From assembly GCA_913057885.1 (NCBI GenBank), contig CAJXOI010000024.1, forward strand, positions 1 through 8,254: a DNA stretch of 8,254 bases, written 5' to 3'. The position numbers were made by a program, and so were the translations under genes. The DNA is from an uncultured Micavibrio sp. Its GTDB lineage: Bacteria; Pseudomonadota; Alphaproteobacteria; Micavibrionales; UBA1664. The notes under the pieces are model-generated. The model was not told the DNA's origin. It was given only the letters and a program-made list of their open reading frames with translations, and did no database searches. Of this stretch, positions 1 to 6,280 are shown piece after piece. Numbering within the stretch: the stretch's first letter is position 1; every line of letters begins with the position of its first letter.

Positions 1-218
1 AAAGCAGTAATCAGCCATAAAACAAAAGCAACGATATAAGGAATTAAACCGGGTTTATAGCCGTTTGTTTGCTTGTTGATTTCTTCGTTTGCCTTTTCAC
101 CAATCAATTTTGGGTTATACCAAACGATACTTAAAATAAATGCAACTGTTCCGGATAATACTGTTTCTAATACCGGAAAGTCTTCGGGAAAATATTGAAA
201 AATCTCAAAAATAACCAT
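1..218 (-). CDS. DUF1761-like small membrane protein, N-terminal part (runs off window)
   Basis: Only the first 72 codons are in the window; the 3' end lies beyond position 1. The protein begins MVIFEIFQYFPED. It has a hydrophobic helix at about residues 17-34 that ends in the motif WYNP (33-36), then a charged loop (residues 37-55) and the start of a second hydrophobic helix (about 57-72). A first helix ending in WY-x-P, followed by a short polar loop, is the pattern I associate with the DUF1761 family, small multi-helix membrane proteins of unknown function and usually about 130-140 residues. The ATG start is supported by an AAGGGG Shine-Dalgarno sequence (228-233) with a 9-nt spacer. The gene lies 61 nt downstream of sdhB on the same strand with no obvious terminator between them, so it may be read from the sdh transcript. 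Family assignment rests on recall of a short motif, and the function is unknown. Confidence 0.6.
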   Translation of the reverse strand, partial: MVIFEIFQYFPEDFPVLETVLSGTVAFILSIVWYNPKLIGEKANEEINKQTNGYKPGLIPYIVAFVLWLITA

Positions 219-279
219 GTTTTTTTACCCCTTTATTTCATAAGTGTATCTTAGTCATTTTTCCAATGATAGAGAAAAT

Positions 280-1053
280 TTAGGCCGAGCGTGCAACCAT
301 TAATTTTTTAATCTCGGCGATAGCCTTTGCAGGGTTCAACCCTTTGGGGCAAGTGCGTGTGCAATTCATGATAGTGTGGCATCTGTATAAGCGGAACGGA
401 TCTTCCAATTGATCCAAACGCTCGCCCGTGGCTTCGTCGCGGCTATCTGCGATCCAGCGATAGGCCATCAACAATATTGCCGGCCCTAAAAAGCGATCAC
501 CATTCCACCAATAGGATGGGCATGCCGTTGAACAACAAAAGCATAATATACACGCGGATGCTTCATCAATTAAATGTTGCTCTTCAGGAGATTGTAATCT
601 CTCGCGAGATGGTGGGGTTGATTGTGTTTTCATCCATGGTTCAATAGACGCCAATTGGGCATAAACATGGGTTAAATCAGGCACCAAATCTTTCACAACC
701 GGCATATGTGGTAGCGGATTGATCTTGATATCGCCTTTGACCTCGTCAATTGGTTTAATGCAGGCCAATGTGTTGACGCCATCAATATTCATGGCGCAAG
801 ATCCGCAAATGCCCTCGCGACAGGAACGACGGAATGTTAAAGAGGGATCAACCTCATTTTTAATCTTAATCAACGCATCCAAAACCATGGGACCGCATGA
901 GTCCATATCAACCTCAAACGTATCCATTTGTGGATTTTTTTCATCATCAGGCGACCACCGATAAACCTTAAAAACACGCTTGTTTTCTGATGTTGTAGGG
1001 AAATATTCACCTTTTTCAACCTTGGAATTTCGTGGAAGTGTAAATTCAGCCAT
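280..1053 (-). CDS. sdhB: Succinate dehydrogenase iron-sulfur subunit SdhB
   Basis: This is the electron-transfer subunit of complex II. It passes electrons from the SdhA flavin through three iron-sulfur clusters to ubiquinone at the inner membrane. The 257-residue length matches alphaproteobacterial and mitochondrial SdhB. The [2Fe-2S] cysteines are C78, C83, C86 and C98 (CREGICGSC motif). The C-terminal ferredoxin part carries C168, C171, C174 and C235 for [4Fe-4S], and C178, C225 and C231 for [3Fe-4S]. All ligands are intact. The quinone-site residues expected from E. coli are present: the tryptophans of YWWNG (182-183) and H226 and I228 in RCHTIMNC. It lies 46 nt downstream of sdhA, as the last of the four sdh genes. 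No good Shine-Dalgarno sequence precedes the ATG. A TAAAAT hexamer 5 nt upstream is AT-rich and of uncertain meaning. Confidence 0.98.
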   Translation of the reverse strand: MAEFTLPRNSKVEKGEYFPTTSENKRVFKVYRWSPDDEKNPQMDTFEVDMDSCGPMVLDALIKIKNEVDPSLTFRRSCREGICGSCAMNIDGVNTLACIKPIDEVKGDIKINPLPHMPVVKDLVPDLTHVYAQLASIEPWMKTQSTPPSRERLQSPEEQHLIDEASACILCFCCSTACPSYWWNGDRFLGPAILLMAYRWIADSRDEATGERLDQLEDPFRLYRCHTIMNCTRTCPKGLNPAKAIAEIKKLMVARSA

Positions 1054-1099
1054 ATCTAATTTTACCGTTTATTTCTTAAAATAATCTTCATTTCTATAT

Positions 1100-2899
1100 T
1101 TAATAAACTCGCTCTTTTGGCGGGATCGGCTTGACATCATTGGTCAAAGTATACAGATGCACAGGGCGATCCCCCATCGTGACTTTACCTTTATCAGAGA
1201 TATAGCACGTGGAATGCTTCATCCAGTCTTTGTCATCCCGTTTAGGATAATCGTCACGGGCATGTGCACCACGGGTCTCCTTGCGGTGAGCGCAGGAATG
1301 CATCGACACCACTGCTTGAGGGAGGAGGTTATCAAGTTCCAATGTCTCAATCAGGTCGGTATTAAAAATCAGGGACTGATCGACACATCCCAAGTTATCC
1401 TTTGCGGCATAAGCCAGATCAATTTTTTTCATACCCTCAGCCATTGAGTCTCCTGTCCTGAAAACGGCGGCATGTTGTTGCATGGCCTGTTGCATTTCCA
1501 TGCGCAATTCCGCCGTAGGAATCTTTGGTTTATTGTGACGGATGCGATCAAGGCGTTCTATGGCACGAGTGCCGTCATCTGCGCCTAATGGCTTATGGCT
1601 TTCGCCGCTTTTGACTGTTTCTGATGCGCGTTTGGCAGCGGCACGGCCAAAGACAACAAGGTCAAGGAGGGAGTTAGAGCCAAGTCTGTTGGCCCCATGA
1701 ACGGAGACACATCCCGCCTCACCAATCGCCATCAGGCCGGGCACAATTTTGTCGGGGTCACGTTTTGTGGGGTTAATGACCTCGGCGTGGTAATTGGTTG
1801 GAATGCCACCCATATTATAATGCACTGTAGGTAATACGGGGATAGGATCTTTTGTGACATCAACACCCGCGAAGATTTTCGCTGTTTCAGCGATGCCGGG
1901 AAGACGCTCGTTAATAACTTCGGCACCTAAATGCATGAGATTTAAGTGAATATGATCGCCATTTGCACCAACACCGCGCCCTTCAACAATTTCCATGGTC
2001 ATAGACCTGGACACAACATCGCGAGAGGCCAAGTCTTTGGCCGATGGGGCATAACGTTCCATAAATCGCTCGCCTTCACTATTGGTCAAATAACCACCCT
2101 CACCGCGAACACCTTCTGTAATCAAACATCCTGCGCCATAAACGCCGGTTGGGTGAAACTGTGTAAATTCCATATCCTGCAGAGGCAATCCGGCACGAAG
2201 CACCATGGCATTTCCATCACCCGTGCATGTATGTGCAGACGTACACGAAAAATAGGCACGGCCATATCCGCCCGTGGCCAATACCGTTTGATGTCCGCGG
2301 AAACGGTGGATTGTCCCGTCATCCATATTGATGGCCATAACACCCAAACATTCACCATCATCGCCCATAATCAAATCAAGGGCGAAATATTCAATAAAAA
2401 ATTCCGCCTGATGTTTGAGTGCCTGTTGATACAATGTATGCAAAATGGCGTGGCCTGTGCGGTCGGCGGCGGCGCATGTGCGCTGTGCCGTGCCTTCGCC
2501 ATAATTGGTTGTCATCCCGCCAAAAGGGCGTTGGTATATTTTACCATCGGCCGTGCGTGAAAATGGCACGCCGTAATGTTCCAACTCTATAATCGCAGGT
2601 ATGGCCTCGCGGCACATATATTCGATAGCGTCTTGGTCGCCCAACCAGTCTGACCCCTTAATTGTGTCATACATATGAAAACGCCAATCGTCCTCACCCA
2701 TATTCCCGAGTGCCGCTGAAATTCCGCCTTGGGCGGCAACGGTATGCGACCGTGTCGGAAAAACCTTTGTCAAGCAGGCGGTTTTTAAACCCACTTCGGC
2801 CATACCGAATGTCGCGCGCAACCCTGCACCACCCGCGCCGACAACGACGACGTCATACTCGTGATCGATAATTTTTTGTCCGTTATATTCCGTAAGCAT
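1100..2899 (-). CDS. sdhA: Succinate dehydrogenase flavoprotein subunit SdhA
   Basis: This catalytic subunit of complex II oxidises succinate to fumarate using covalently bound FAD on the cytoplasmic face. The following numbering counts from a TTG one codon upstream of the ATG chosen here (subtract 1 for the ATG form). The dinucleotide-binding motif GAGGAG lies at 22-27. The FAD-linking histidine is H53 in [10 protein letters not shown]. Substrate and catalytic residues are H250 and T252 (QFHPTG), R294 (ASRDVV), H361 (TVHYNMGG) and R406 (ANRLGSNS), which match E. coli H242, T244, R286, H354 and R399. The protein is full length at about 599 residues. I prefer the ATG at 2899 over the TTG at 2902 because the AGGA Shine-Dalgarno sequence (2906-2909) sits 6 nt from the ATG but only 3 nt from the TTG. 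The gene starts 8 nt after the sdhD stop, in the order sdhCDAB. No defect is visible. Confidence 0.98.
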   Translation of the reverse strand: MLTEYNGQKIIDHEYDVVVVGAGGAGLRATFGMAEVGLKTACLTKVFPTRSHTVAAQGGISAALGNMGEDDWRFHMYDTIKGSDWLGDQDAIEYMCREAIPAIIELEHYGVPFSRTADGKIYQRPFGGMTTNYGEGTAQRTCAAADRTGHAILHTLYQQALKHQAEFFIEYFALDLIMGDDGECLGVMAINMDDGTIHRFRGHQTVLATGGYGRAYFSCTSAHTCTGDGNAMVLRAGLPLQDMEFTQFHPTGVYGAGCLITEGVRGEGGYLTNSEGERFMERYAPSAKDLASRDVVSRSMTMEIVEGRGVGANGDHIHLNLMHLGAEVINERLPGIAETAKIFAGVDVTKDPIPVLPTVHYNMGGIPTNYHAEVINPTKRDPDKIVPGLMAIGEAGCVSVHGANRLGSNSLLDLVVFGRAAAKRASETVKSGESHKPLGADDGTRAIERLDRIRHNKPKIPTAELRMEMQQAMQQHAAVFRTGDSMAEGMKKIDLAYAAKDNLGCVDQSLIFNTDLIETLELDNLLPQAVVSMHSCAHRKETRGAHARDDYPKRDDKDWMKHSTCYISDKGKVTMGDRPVHLYTLTNDVKPIPPKERVY

Positions 2900-2905
2900 C
2901 AATAA

Positions 2906-2909
2906 TCCT
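2906..2909 (-). promoter_or_regulatory. Shine-Dalgarno of sdhA, deciding ATG over TTG
   Basis: On the minus strand AGGA stands 6 nt before the sdhA ATG (2899-2897) and overlaps the TAG stop of sdhD (2910-2908). A TTG in frame directly before the ATG would leave only 3 nt of spacing, so the ATG is the better start. The overlap of SD and upstream stop suggests translational coupling from sdhD to sdhA. Confidence 0.65.
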
Positions 2910-3309
2910 ATAAAGCGACTTGTAAAACACTGAAAATACAGGCCACGCCCATGGCGAAAAATACCAGGCGTTGCCCCAATAATTTAAATAATTTGAATCC
3001 CTCGTTGTGGATGTAATCCTCGACAATGACCTGCGCCCCAAGAACGGCATGATAAAACGACGAGATCACAAATAAAATCATACATACGGCGTTTAACGGT
3101 TCTGAAATCCATAATACCGCCTCGGTATAATTCATTCCCGCATGCGCGATCATTGACCATAGTAACCATAGTCCAAGAATAAGGTTTCCAACGGCAGTAA
3201 CGCGCTGCATGATCCAATGATCCAGGCCTGATTTGGCAGATCCCAAACCATGGGCACGAGATAATGGGGATTTCAATCCCCCTTTGTGCCATTTTAAAAG
3301 GGAACTCAT
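2908..3309 (-). CDS. sdhD: Succinate dehydrogenase membrane anchor subunit SdhD
   Basis: This is one of two small membrane anchors that hold SdhAB to the inner membrane and form the haem b and ubiquinone sites. The protein has 133 residues and three hydrophobic helices at about 38-58, 70-92 and 112-132. The signature runs [18 protein letters not shown]87 is the expected axial haem ligand (E. coli SdhD H71), and D98-Y99 match E. coli D82-Y83 near the quinone. The conserved arginine R36 precedes helix 1. The ATG overlaps the sdhC stop as ATGA, so translation is likely coupled. The start is fixed by a strong AGGAGG sequence inside the end of sdhC. The sdhA gene follows after 8 nt. Confidence 0.95.
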   Translation of the reverse strand: MSSLLKWHKGGLKSPLSRAHGLGSAKSGLDHWIMQRVTAVGNLILGLWLLWSMIAHAGMNYTEAVLWISEPLNAVCMILFVISSFYHAVLGAQVIVEDYIHNEGFKLFKLLGQRLVFFAMGVACIFSVLQVAL

Positions 3310-3725
3310 AAGACACCTCCTTCTAAAAGAAAGTCACGATAAATGTAACCCCATGTTAGGGTAGTCAAAATAGCGGCACTTAGCAGAACAACCCAACCGG
3401 ATCGGCCGGCCGTATCTTTTTCATACAAAAACCCTGCGTCCAAAATAAAATGCCTTATCCCAGTTGAGAGGTGGTAGAAAAAGGCCGCTGTCCATCCTGC
3501 CAATAAAACTTGACCAAGTGGGGATGCACAAAACGCCATAAAAAATTCATAAGTTTCACGCCCGTTGGCCAAGGCAATCAAACCCCATGTCACTAAAAAC
3601 AATCCGATGGCAAGTGCAAACCCTGTCATGCGGTGCAAGATTGACGATATAGATGTGATTTGCGGGCGATAAACCTGAAGGTGAGGTGATAACGGGCGTT
3701 CTTTTTTGGACGGTGAATCAGTCAT
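3306..3725 (-). CDS. sdhC: Succinate dehydrogenase cytochrome b556 subunit SdhC
   Basis: This membrane anchor of complex II shares the haem b and quinone site with SdhD. It has 139 residues. The N-terminal signature RPLSPHLQVYRP (10-21) is followed by SSILHRMTG (27-35), whose S28 and R32 match the E. coli quinone-site residues S27 and R31. The helix 2 motif FYHLSTGIRHFILD gives H85 as the expected haem ligand (E. coli H84). Three hydrophobic helices lie at about 33-53, 72-97 and 110-130. It is the first gene of the operon and its stop overlaps the sdhD start. No Shine-Dalgarno sequence precedes the ATG. Instead a perfect TATAAT ends 7 nt upstream, which suggests a leaderless message. Another ATG at 3730 is out of frame. 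The C-terminal codons double as the SD of sdhD. Confidence 0.95.
   Translation of the reverse strand: MTDSPSKKERPLSPHLQVYRPQITSISSILHRMTGFALAIGLFLVTWGLIALANGRETYEFFMAFCASPLGQVLLAGWTAAFFYHLSTGIRHFILDAGFLYEKDTAGRSGWVVLLSAAILTTLTWGYIYRDFLLEGGVL
3316..3321 (-). promoter_or_regulatory. Strong Shine-Dalgarno of sdhD embedded in sdhC
   Basis: On the minus strand AGGAGG stands 6 nt before the sdhD ATG and lies inside the last codons of sdhC, where it encodes the EGG of the C-terminus. Together with the ATGA stop/start overlap it suggests reinitiation or coupled synthesis of the two anchor subunits in equal amounts. It is the clearest anti-SD-type site in the window, so the organism does use Shine-Dalgarno initiation. 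Confidence 0.8.
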
Positions 3726-3732
3726 GTCATTG

Positions 3733-3738
3733 ATTATA
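3733..3738 (-). promoter_or_regulatory. -10 box of the sdh operon promoter
   Basis: The minus strand reads a perfect TATAAT followed by 7 nt and then the sdhC ATG. With usual sigma-70 spacing the transcript would start at about the base just before the ATG, which gives a leaderless or nearly leaderless mRNA. No convincing TTGACA-like -35 box is found 16-18 bp upstream, where the sequence is a pyrimidine-rich stretch, so an activator or a different spacing may be involved. This is inferred from sequence only. Confidence 0.55.
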
Positions 3739-3773
3739 GGCCAATTTTAAAGAAGGGAAAGAGGCGATTTTGT

Positions 3774-3797
3774 AATTTCATCGAAATTCAAATTGAA
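3774..3797. promoter_or_regulatory. Two adjacent small palindromes in the divergent spacer
   Basis: AATTTC-atc-GAAATT (3774-3788) is a perfect inverted repeat with 6-bp arms. TTCAA-a-TTGAA (3787-3797) overlaps its edge and is also perfect. Both lie between the divergent sdhC and antiporter starts, where an operator for either gene could sit. The sites are AT-rich and short, so chance is possible, and I do not recognise them as the box of a named regulator. Confidence 0.3.
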
Positions 3798-3828
3798 AAT
3801 AGATGTTCTTCTTTTATTTGAAATCCCT

Positions 3829-3834
3829 TATCAT
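3829..3834 (+). promoter_or_regulatory. -10-like box of the antiporter gene
   Basis: TATCAT (5 of 6 matches to the consensus) ends 6 nt before the ATG at 3841, which would place the transcript start at the A of the ATG. A weak TTCTTC at 3806-3811 is at the right -35 distance (17 bp). There is no Shine-Dalgarno sequence, so a leaderless message is suggested, as for sdhC on the other strand. Confidence 0.35.
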
Positions 3835-3840
3835 TCTGGC

Positions 3841-5064
3841 ATGGAAGAAACCGTCAAAAATGCCGATCTTATCCCCATTCTTTATAAATGCATTCTGATT
3901 TTCGGGATTGCCGGATTGATTGTTCCTTTATTTAATCGGCTTCATATTTCACCTGTTTTGGGTTTTTTGGTTTGCGGTATTTTCATTAGTCCCAATTTAC
4001 TCCCACCACTTGCCGATACTATCGGCCTTAGCGGTGATGTCCTTATTGTTGAAATGGACACCGTCAAATTGATGGGTGAGCTTGGTGTTCTGGCACTTTT
4101 GTTCATGATCGGATTAGAGCTATCCTATGAAAAATTGGCGGAATTAAAACGATATATTTTTGGCCTTGGGAGCGCACAAATCATAGTGACGGGGCTGGTG
4201 ATTTTCGGGATTGCATTGGTATTTGATAATTCTCTGCAAACCGCCATCATTATCGGGATTGGATTTGCCTTATCCTCTACGGCAATCATCATGCAACTCC
4301 TCAAAGATTATAATATGACTCGCAAATATGTCGGGAAAGTCAGCTTTTCCATCTTGTTGATGCAGGATATGGCGGTCGTACCTATTTTGGTGATGATCGG
4401 GGCTTTTGCGTCCCAAGGCGCGGATAATAGCGCGACACCGCTTTTGATTGTCTACTCTGTTGCCGTGGCGATAATTGCCGTGGCGACAATTTATTTTACT
4501 GGAAAAAAGATATTACAGCCGATTTTGCATCGTTTAATCGGGACTAATAAAAATGAGTGGTTGGCGGCCTTCTCGCTTTTTATCCTTTGTTTGATATGCA
4601 TTATCACGCATAAGGTCGGGTTATCCACGGCTTTGGGGGCATTTTTGGCCGGGTTATTGATTGCGGAAACAGAATTCAGGGATAAGATCGAGGAAATTCT
4701 ATACCCTCTTAAGGCCATCTTGCTAGGCGTGTTCTTCCTCTCTATCGGCATGATGGTTAATATTTTTGAGGTCATGAACACCCCTGTATTATTGGCACTT
4801 TCCGTTCTTGGGATATTTATTGTTAAGGGGATGACTCTCTATCCCCTTTGCCTTTTATTGGGTATGAAGCACCGCTTTGCGCGGGATATTTCCGTTACTT
4901 TATGCCAGCCCGGGGAGTTCACACTGATGATTATAAGCTTATCACTTGCGATGGGGCTTTTGCCCGCTGATGACGCCCAATTCTTTTTATTAGTGACCGT
5001 GTTAGGTATGATTGTCACACCGCTTGTGTTTCGCTTCATCCCCTCGGTCCGCGAAGCGCAATAA
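3841..5064 (+). CDS. CPA2-family cation:proton antiporter (Kef-like membrane domain)
   Basis: This is a predicted inner-membrane monovalent cation/proton antiporter of the Na_H_Exchanger family, closest in motifs to KefB/KefC. The 407-residue protein is almost wholly hydrophobic, with about 12-13 helices. Kef-like motifs are GFALSSTAIIMQLL (141-154), the LLMQDMAVVP segment with Q175-D176, GAFLAGLLIAETEFRDKIE (266-284), FFLSIGMMV (298-306) and QPGEF (356-360). Unlike KefB/KefC it ends after the membrane domain with no TrkA-N/RCK nucleotide-binding domain, and the next 3' gene is convergent mlaF, so none was left behind downstream. Ion specificity (K+ or Na+) and ligand gating cannot be told. 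An in-frame TTG at 3793 would add 16 residues, but neither start has an SD. I choose the ATG because the hydrophobic fold begins soon after it and a -10-like box lies just upstream. Confidence 0.88.
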   Translation: MEETVKNADLIPILYKCILIFGIAGLIVPLFNRLHISPVLGFLVCGIFISPNLLPPLADTIGLSGDVLIVEMDTVKLMGELGVLALLFMIGLELSYEKLAELKRYIFGLGSAQIIVTGLVIFGIALVFDNSLQTAIIIGIGFALSSTAIIMQLLKDYNMTRKYVGKVSFSILLMQDMAVVPILVMIGAFASQGADNSATPLLIVYSVAVAIIAVATIYFTGKKILQPILHRLIGTNKNEWLAAFSLFILCLICIITHKVGLSTALGAFLAGLLIAETEFRDKIEEILYPLKAILLGVFFLSIGMMVNIFEVMNTPVLLALSVLGIFIVKGMTLYPLCLLLGMKHRFARDISVTLCQPGEFTLMIISLSLAMGLLPADDAQFFLLVTVLGMIVTPLVFRFIPSVREAQ

Positions 5065-5071
5065 CCCTACT

Positions 5072-5848
5072 TTAATCTGTCATAGAGACGTGTTTGGTGA
5101 TCGGGCCATCTGCGCGACCATGGATAAATTGATCGACAAAGGCGCTGCCTGAACGATCAAGGTGTTTGATTGTATCGCTCCAGATAATTTGTCCATCGTA
5201 AATCATGGATACGTGATCGGCGATTTTGCGAACCGAGGCCATATCATGCGTGATGGTCAGGGCCGTTGCCCCCAAATCACGAACACATTGAACAATTAAA
5301 TCATTAATGACATCGGCCATGATGGGATCAAGACCCGTCGTTGGCTCATCAAAAAAGATAATTTCCGGATTGGTGGCAATGGCGCGCGCTAATGACACTC
5401 GTTTTTGCATTCCTCCTGATAATTCAGCGGGAAATAAATCCGCGACCTTGCTGCCCAAACCCACCGCCTTTAATTTTTCAACGGCGACATCGTGGGCGTC
5501 TTTATGGCTCATATTCTCCGCGTGGATTAGACCAAAGGCCACATTTTGCCAAACGGGGAGGGAGTCAAACAACGCCCCGCCTTGAAACAACATGCCGAAT
5601 TTCCGCATGAGGGCATCGCGCTCTTGTTCGTTATATTCTGTGGTTTCTTCACCATCAATTTTGATGGATCCGCTATCCGGTTGAATAAGGCCAAGGATGC
5701 ATTTCAGGGACACTGATTTCCCTGTCCCTGACCCGCCAATAATCACCATCGATGTGCCCTTTTCAACATTCAGGTCAATCCCGCGCAAAATATGCTTGCT
5801 GCCGAATGATTTATGCACGTTCTTCATCTGGATTTTATAGTCGGTCAT
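5072..5848 (-). CDS. mlaF: ABC transporter ATP-binding protein MlaF (phospholipid transport)
   Basis: This is the ATPase of an Mla-type transporter that moves phospholipid between outer and inner membrane. It acts on the cytoplasmic face with the permease MlaE. The 258-residue protein has a Walker A GGSGTGKS (38-45), Q-loop Q89 in MLFQGGALFDSL, signature LSGGMQKR (143-150), Walker B IIFFDEP (163-169, with D167 and E168), D-loop GLD (172-174) and switch histidine H201. The FQGGALFDSL segment after the Q-loop is typical of the MlaF/Ttg2A group. Its 3' end is 7 bp from the convergent antiporter. The mlaE gene, normally adjacent, lies about 930 bp upstream, beyond a repeat region and an opposite-strand gene. 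No SD precedes the ATG. TAAAAC (4 of 6 matches to a -10) lies 7 nt before it, so mlaF may have its own weak promoter. Confidence 0.92.
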   Translation of the reverse strand: MTDYKIQMKNVHKSFGSKHILRGIDLNVEKGTSMVIIGGSGTGKSVSLKCILGLIQPDSGSIKIDGEETTEYNEQERDALMRKFGMLFQGGALFDSLPVWQNVAFGLIHAENMSHKDAHDVAVEKLKAVGLGSKVADLFPAELSGGMQKRVSLARAIATNPEIIFFDEPTTGLDPIMADVINDLIVQCVRDLGATALTITHDMASVRKIADHVSMIYDGQIIWSDTIKHLDRSGSAFVDQFIHGRADGPITKHVSMTD

Positions 5849-5967
5849 ATTTTATGTTTTACCATGGATAAGCGCACTTGAACACGGATTTTTAGGAGAA
5901 TTTAACATTTTGATTTTATTCATAAAAAACGATTCTGTAGTTCGTTTGCGATTTTTGGTTTTTCGTT

Positions 5968-6037
5968 CACGCAGAGATCACGGGGCTGCATTCTTTTTTA
6001 AACTACCGAGGCGGAGGAGGAAAAGGAGGTTATGAGG
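5968..6037. repeat. Possible decayed GA-rich dispersed repeat
   Basis: CACGCAGAGATCACGG (5968-5983) is followed after about 24 bp by a purine-only run rich in GGAGG (6008-6029). This resembles worn copies of the non-coding CGCAGAGACGCAGAG / GCGGAGGAGG type elements found scattered in many proteobacterial genomes. The match is from memory and by eye, and the two halves no longer pair well. It could instead be ordinary purine-rich spacer. Confidence 0.25.
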
Positions 6038-6050
6038 TAATTTCCTCTGC

Positions 6051-6134
6051 CGTCATTACACGGCTTGACCGTGTAATCTAGAATACCAGTATTAAAACCA
6101 TTCTGGATTACCAGCTCGAAGGCGGATAATGACG
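6051..6134. repeat. Imperfect palindromic repeat of about 84 bp (MITE/REP-like)
   Basis: The outer ends CGTCATTA and TAATGACG are perfect inverted repeats. The inner blocks GTAATCTAGAAT (left) and ATTCTGGATTAC (right) also pair with one mismatch around a short AT-rich centre. The left arm contains its own perfect hairpin, ATTACACGG-cttga-CCGTGTAAT (6055-6077). The right-arm counterpart has decayed. In the minus-strand reading it encodes LDYTVKPCNDG, a worn form of the LDYPVKPGNDG-type peptide that I recall from spurious ORFs over alphaproteobacterial palindromic repeats. It is probably a non-autonomous dispersed element, and could also fold in RNA and act as a terminator-like barrier. Confidence 0.65.
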
Positions 6135-6280
6135 TAAAAGGTATTGGGGAGTGCGTCCTCGCAATGGCGAAAAGATACAATTATCTAATTTTACAAATCT
6201 ATTATAGGAATAAAATCATATTTTGTCAAGGTAATACCAAAAATATTGACTTACTATGGAAATCCCAATAACTATAAATT

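Larger units (their letters stand above)
5849..6280. other. 432-bp non-coding spacer with repeat debris
   Basis: I see no convincing gene here. The part next to mlaF (5849-5960) is AT-rich and should hold the mlaF promoter. Next come a decayed repeat-like stretch (5968-6037), the palindromic repeat (6051-6134), and an AT-rich leader to the SLOG gene with TTGACT at 6246-6251 as a possible -35 box and only poor -10 candidates (for example AATAAC at 6267-6272). Short open frames on both strands run through the repeats and have no SD or recognisable product. The spacer is unusually long for this window, where other gaps are 7-115 bp. Confidence 0.7.

Noticed and set aside
219..279. A possible terminator hairpin after sdhB.
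   Set aside because: Only a weak AT-only pairing (ATTTTC with GAAAAT) is visible, without a GC-rich stem or a proper T-run on the correct side.
1054..1099. A 9-codon open frame (starting ATG AAG ATT ATT) in the sdhA-sdhB gap, as a possible leader peptide.
   Set aside because: It is very short, without an SD and without any attenuator-like hairpin. Chance is the best explanation.
1946..2560. A 204-codon plus-strand open frame antisense to sdhA.
   Set aside because: It lies wholly inside sdhA on the opposite strand, and the sdhA frame carries all family motifs. The long antisense frame follows from codon composition.
2984..3316. A 110-codon minus-strand frame overlapping sdhD.
   Set aside because: It is an out-of-frame shadow of sdhD; sdhD has the SD, the family motifs and the coupled start.
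3793..3840. A TTG start giving a 16-residue N-terminal extension of the antiporter.
   Set aside because: No SD lies before the TTG, and the extension overlaps the best -10-like box. The ATG at 3841 fits the family start better, though this is not proven.
5998..6180. A 60-codon minus-strand open frame across the palindromic repeat.
   Set aside because: Its middle is simply the repeat translated (LDYTVKPCNDG), and its end covers the GA-rich tract. This is a typical spurious repeat ORF.
6164..6271. A 35-codon plus-strand open frame starting ATG GCG AAA between the palindromic repeat and the SLOG gene.
   Set aside because: It has no SD at a usable distance, its composition follows the AT-rich leader, and the product is unrecognisable. 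It is more likely the SLOG gene's upstream region.
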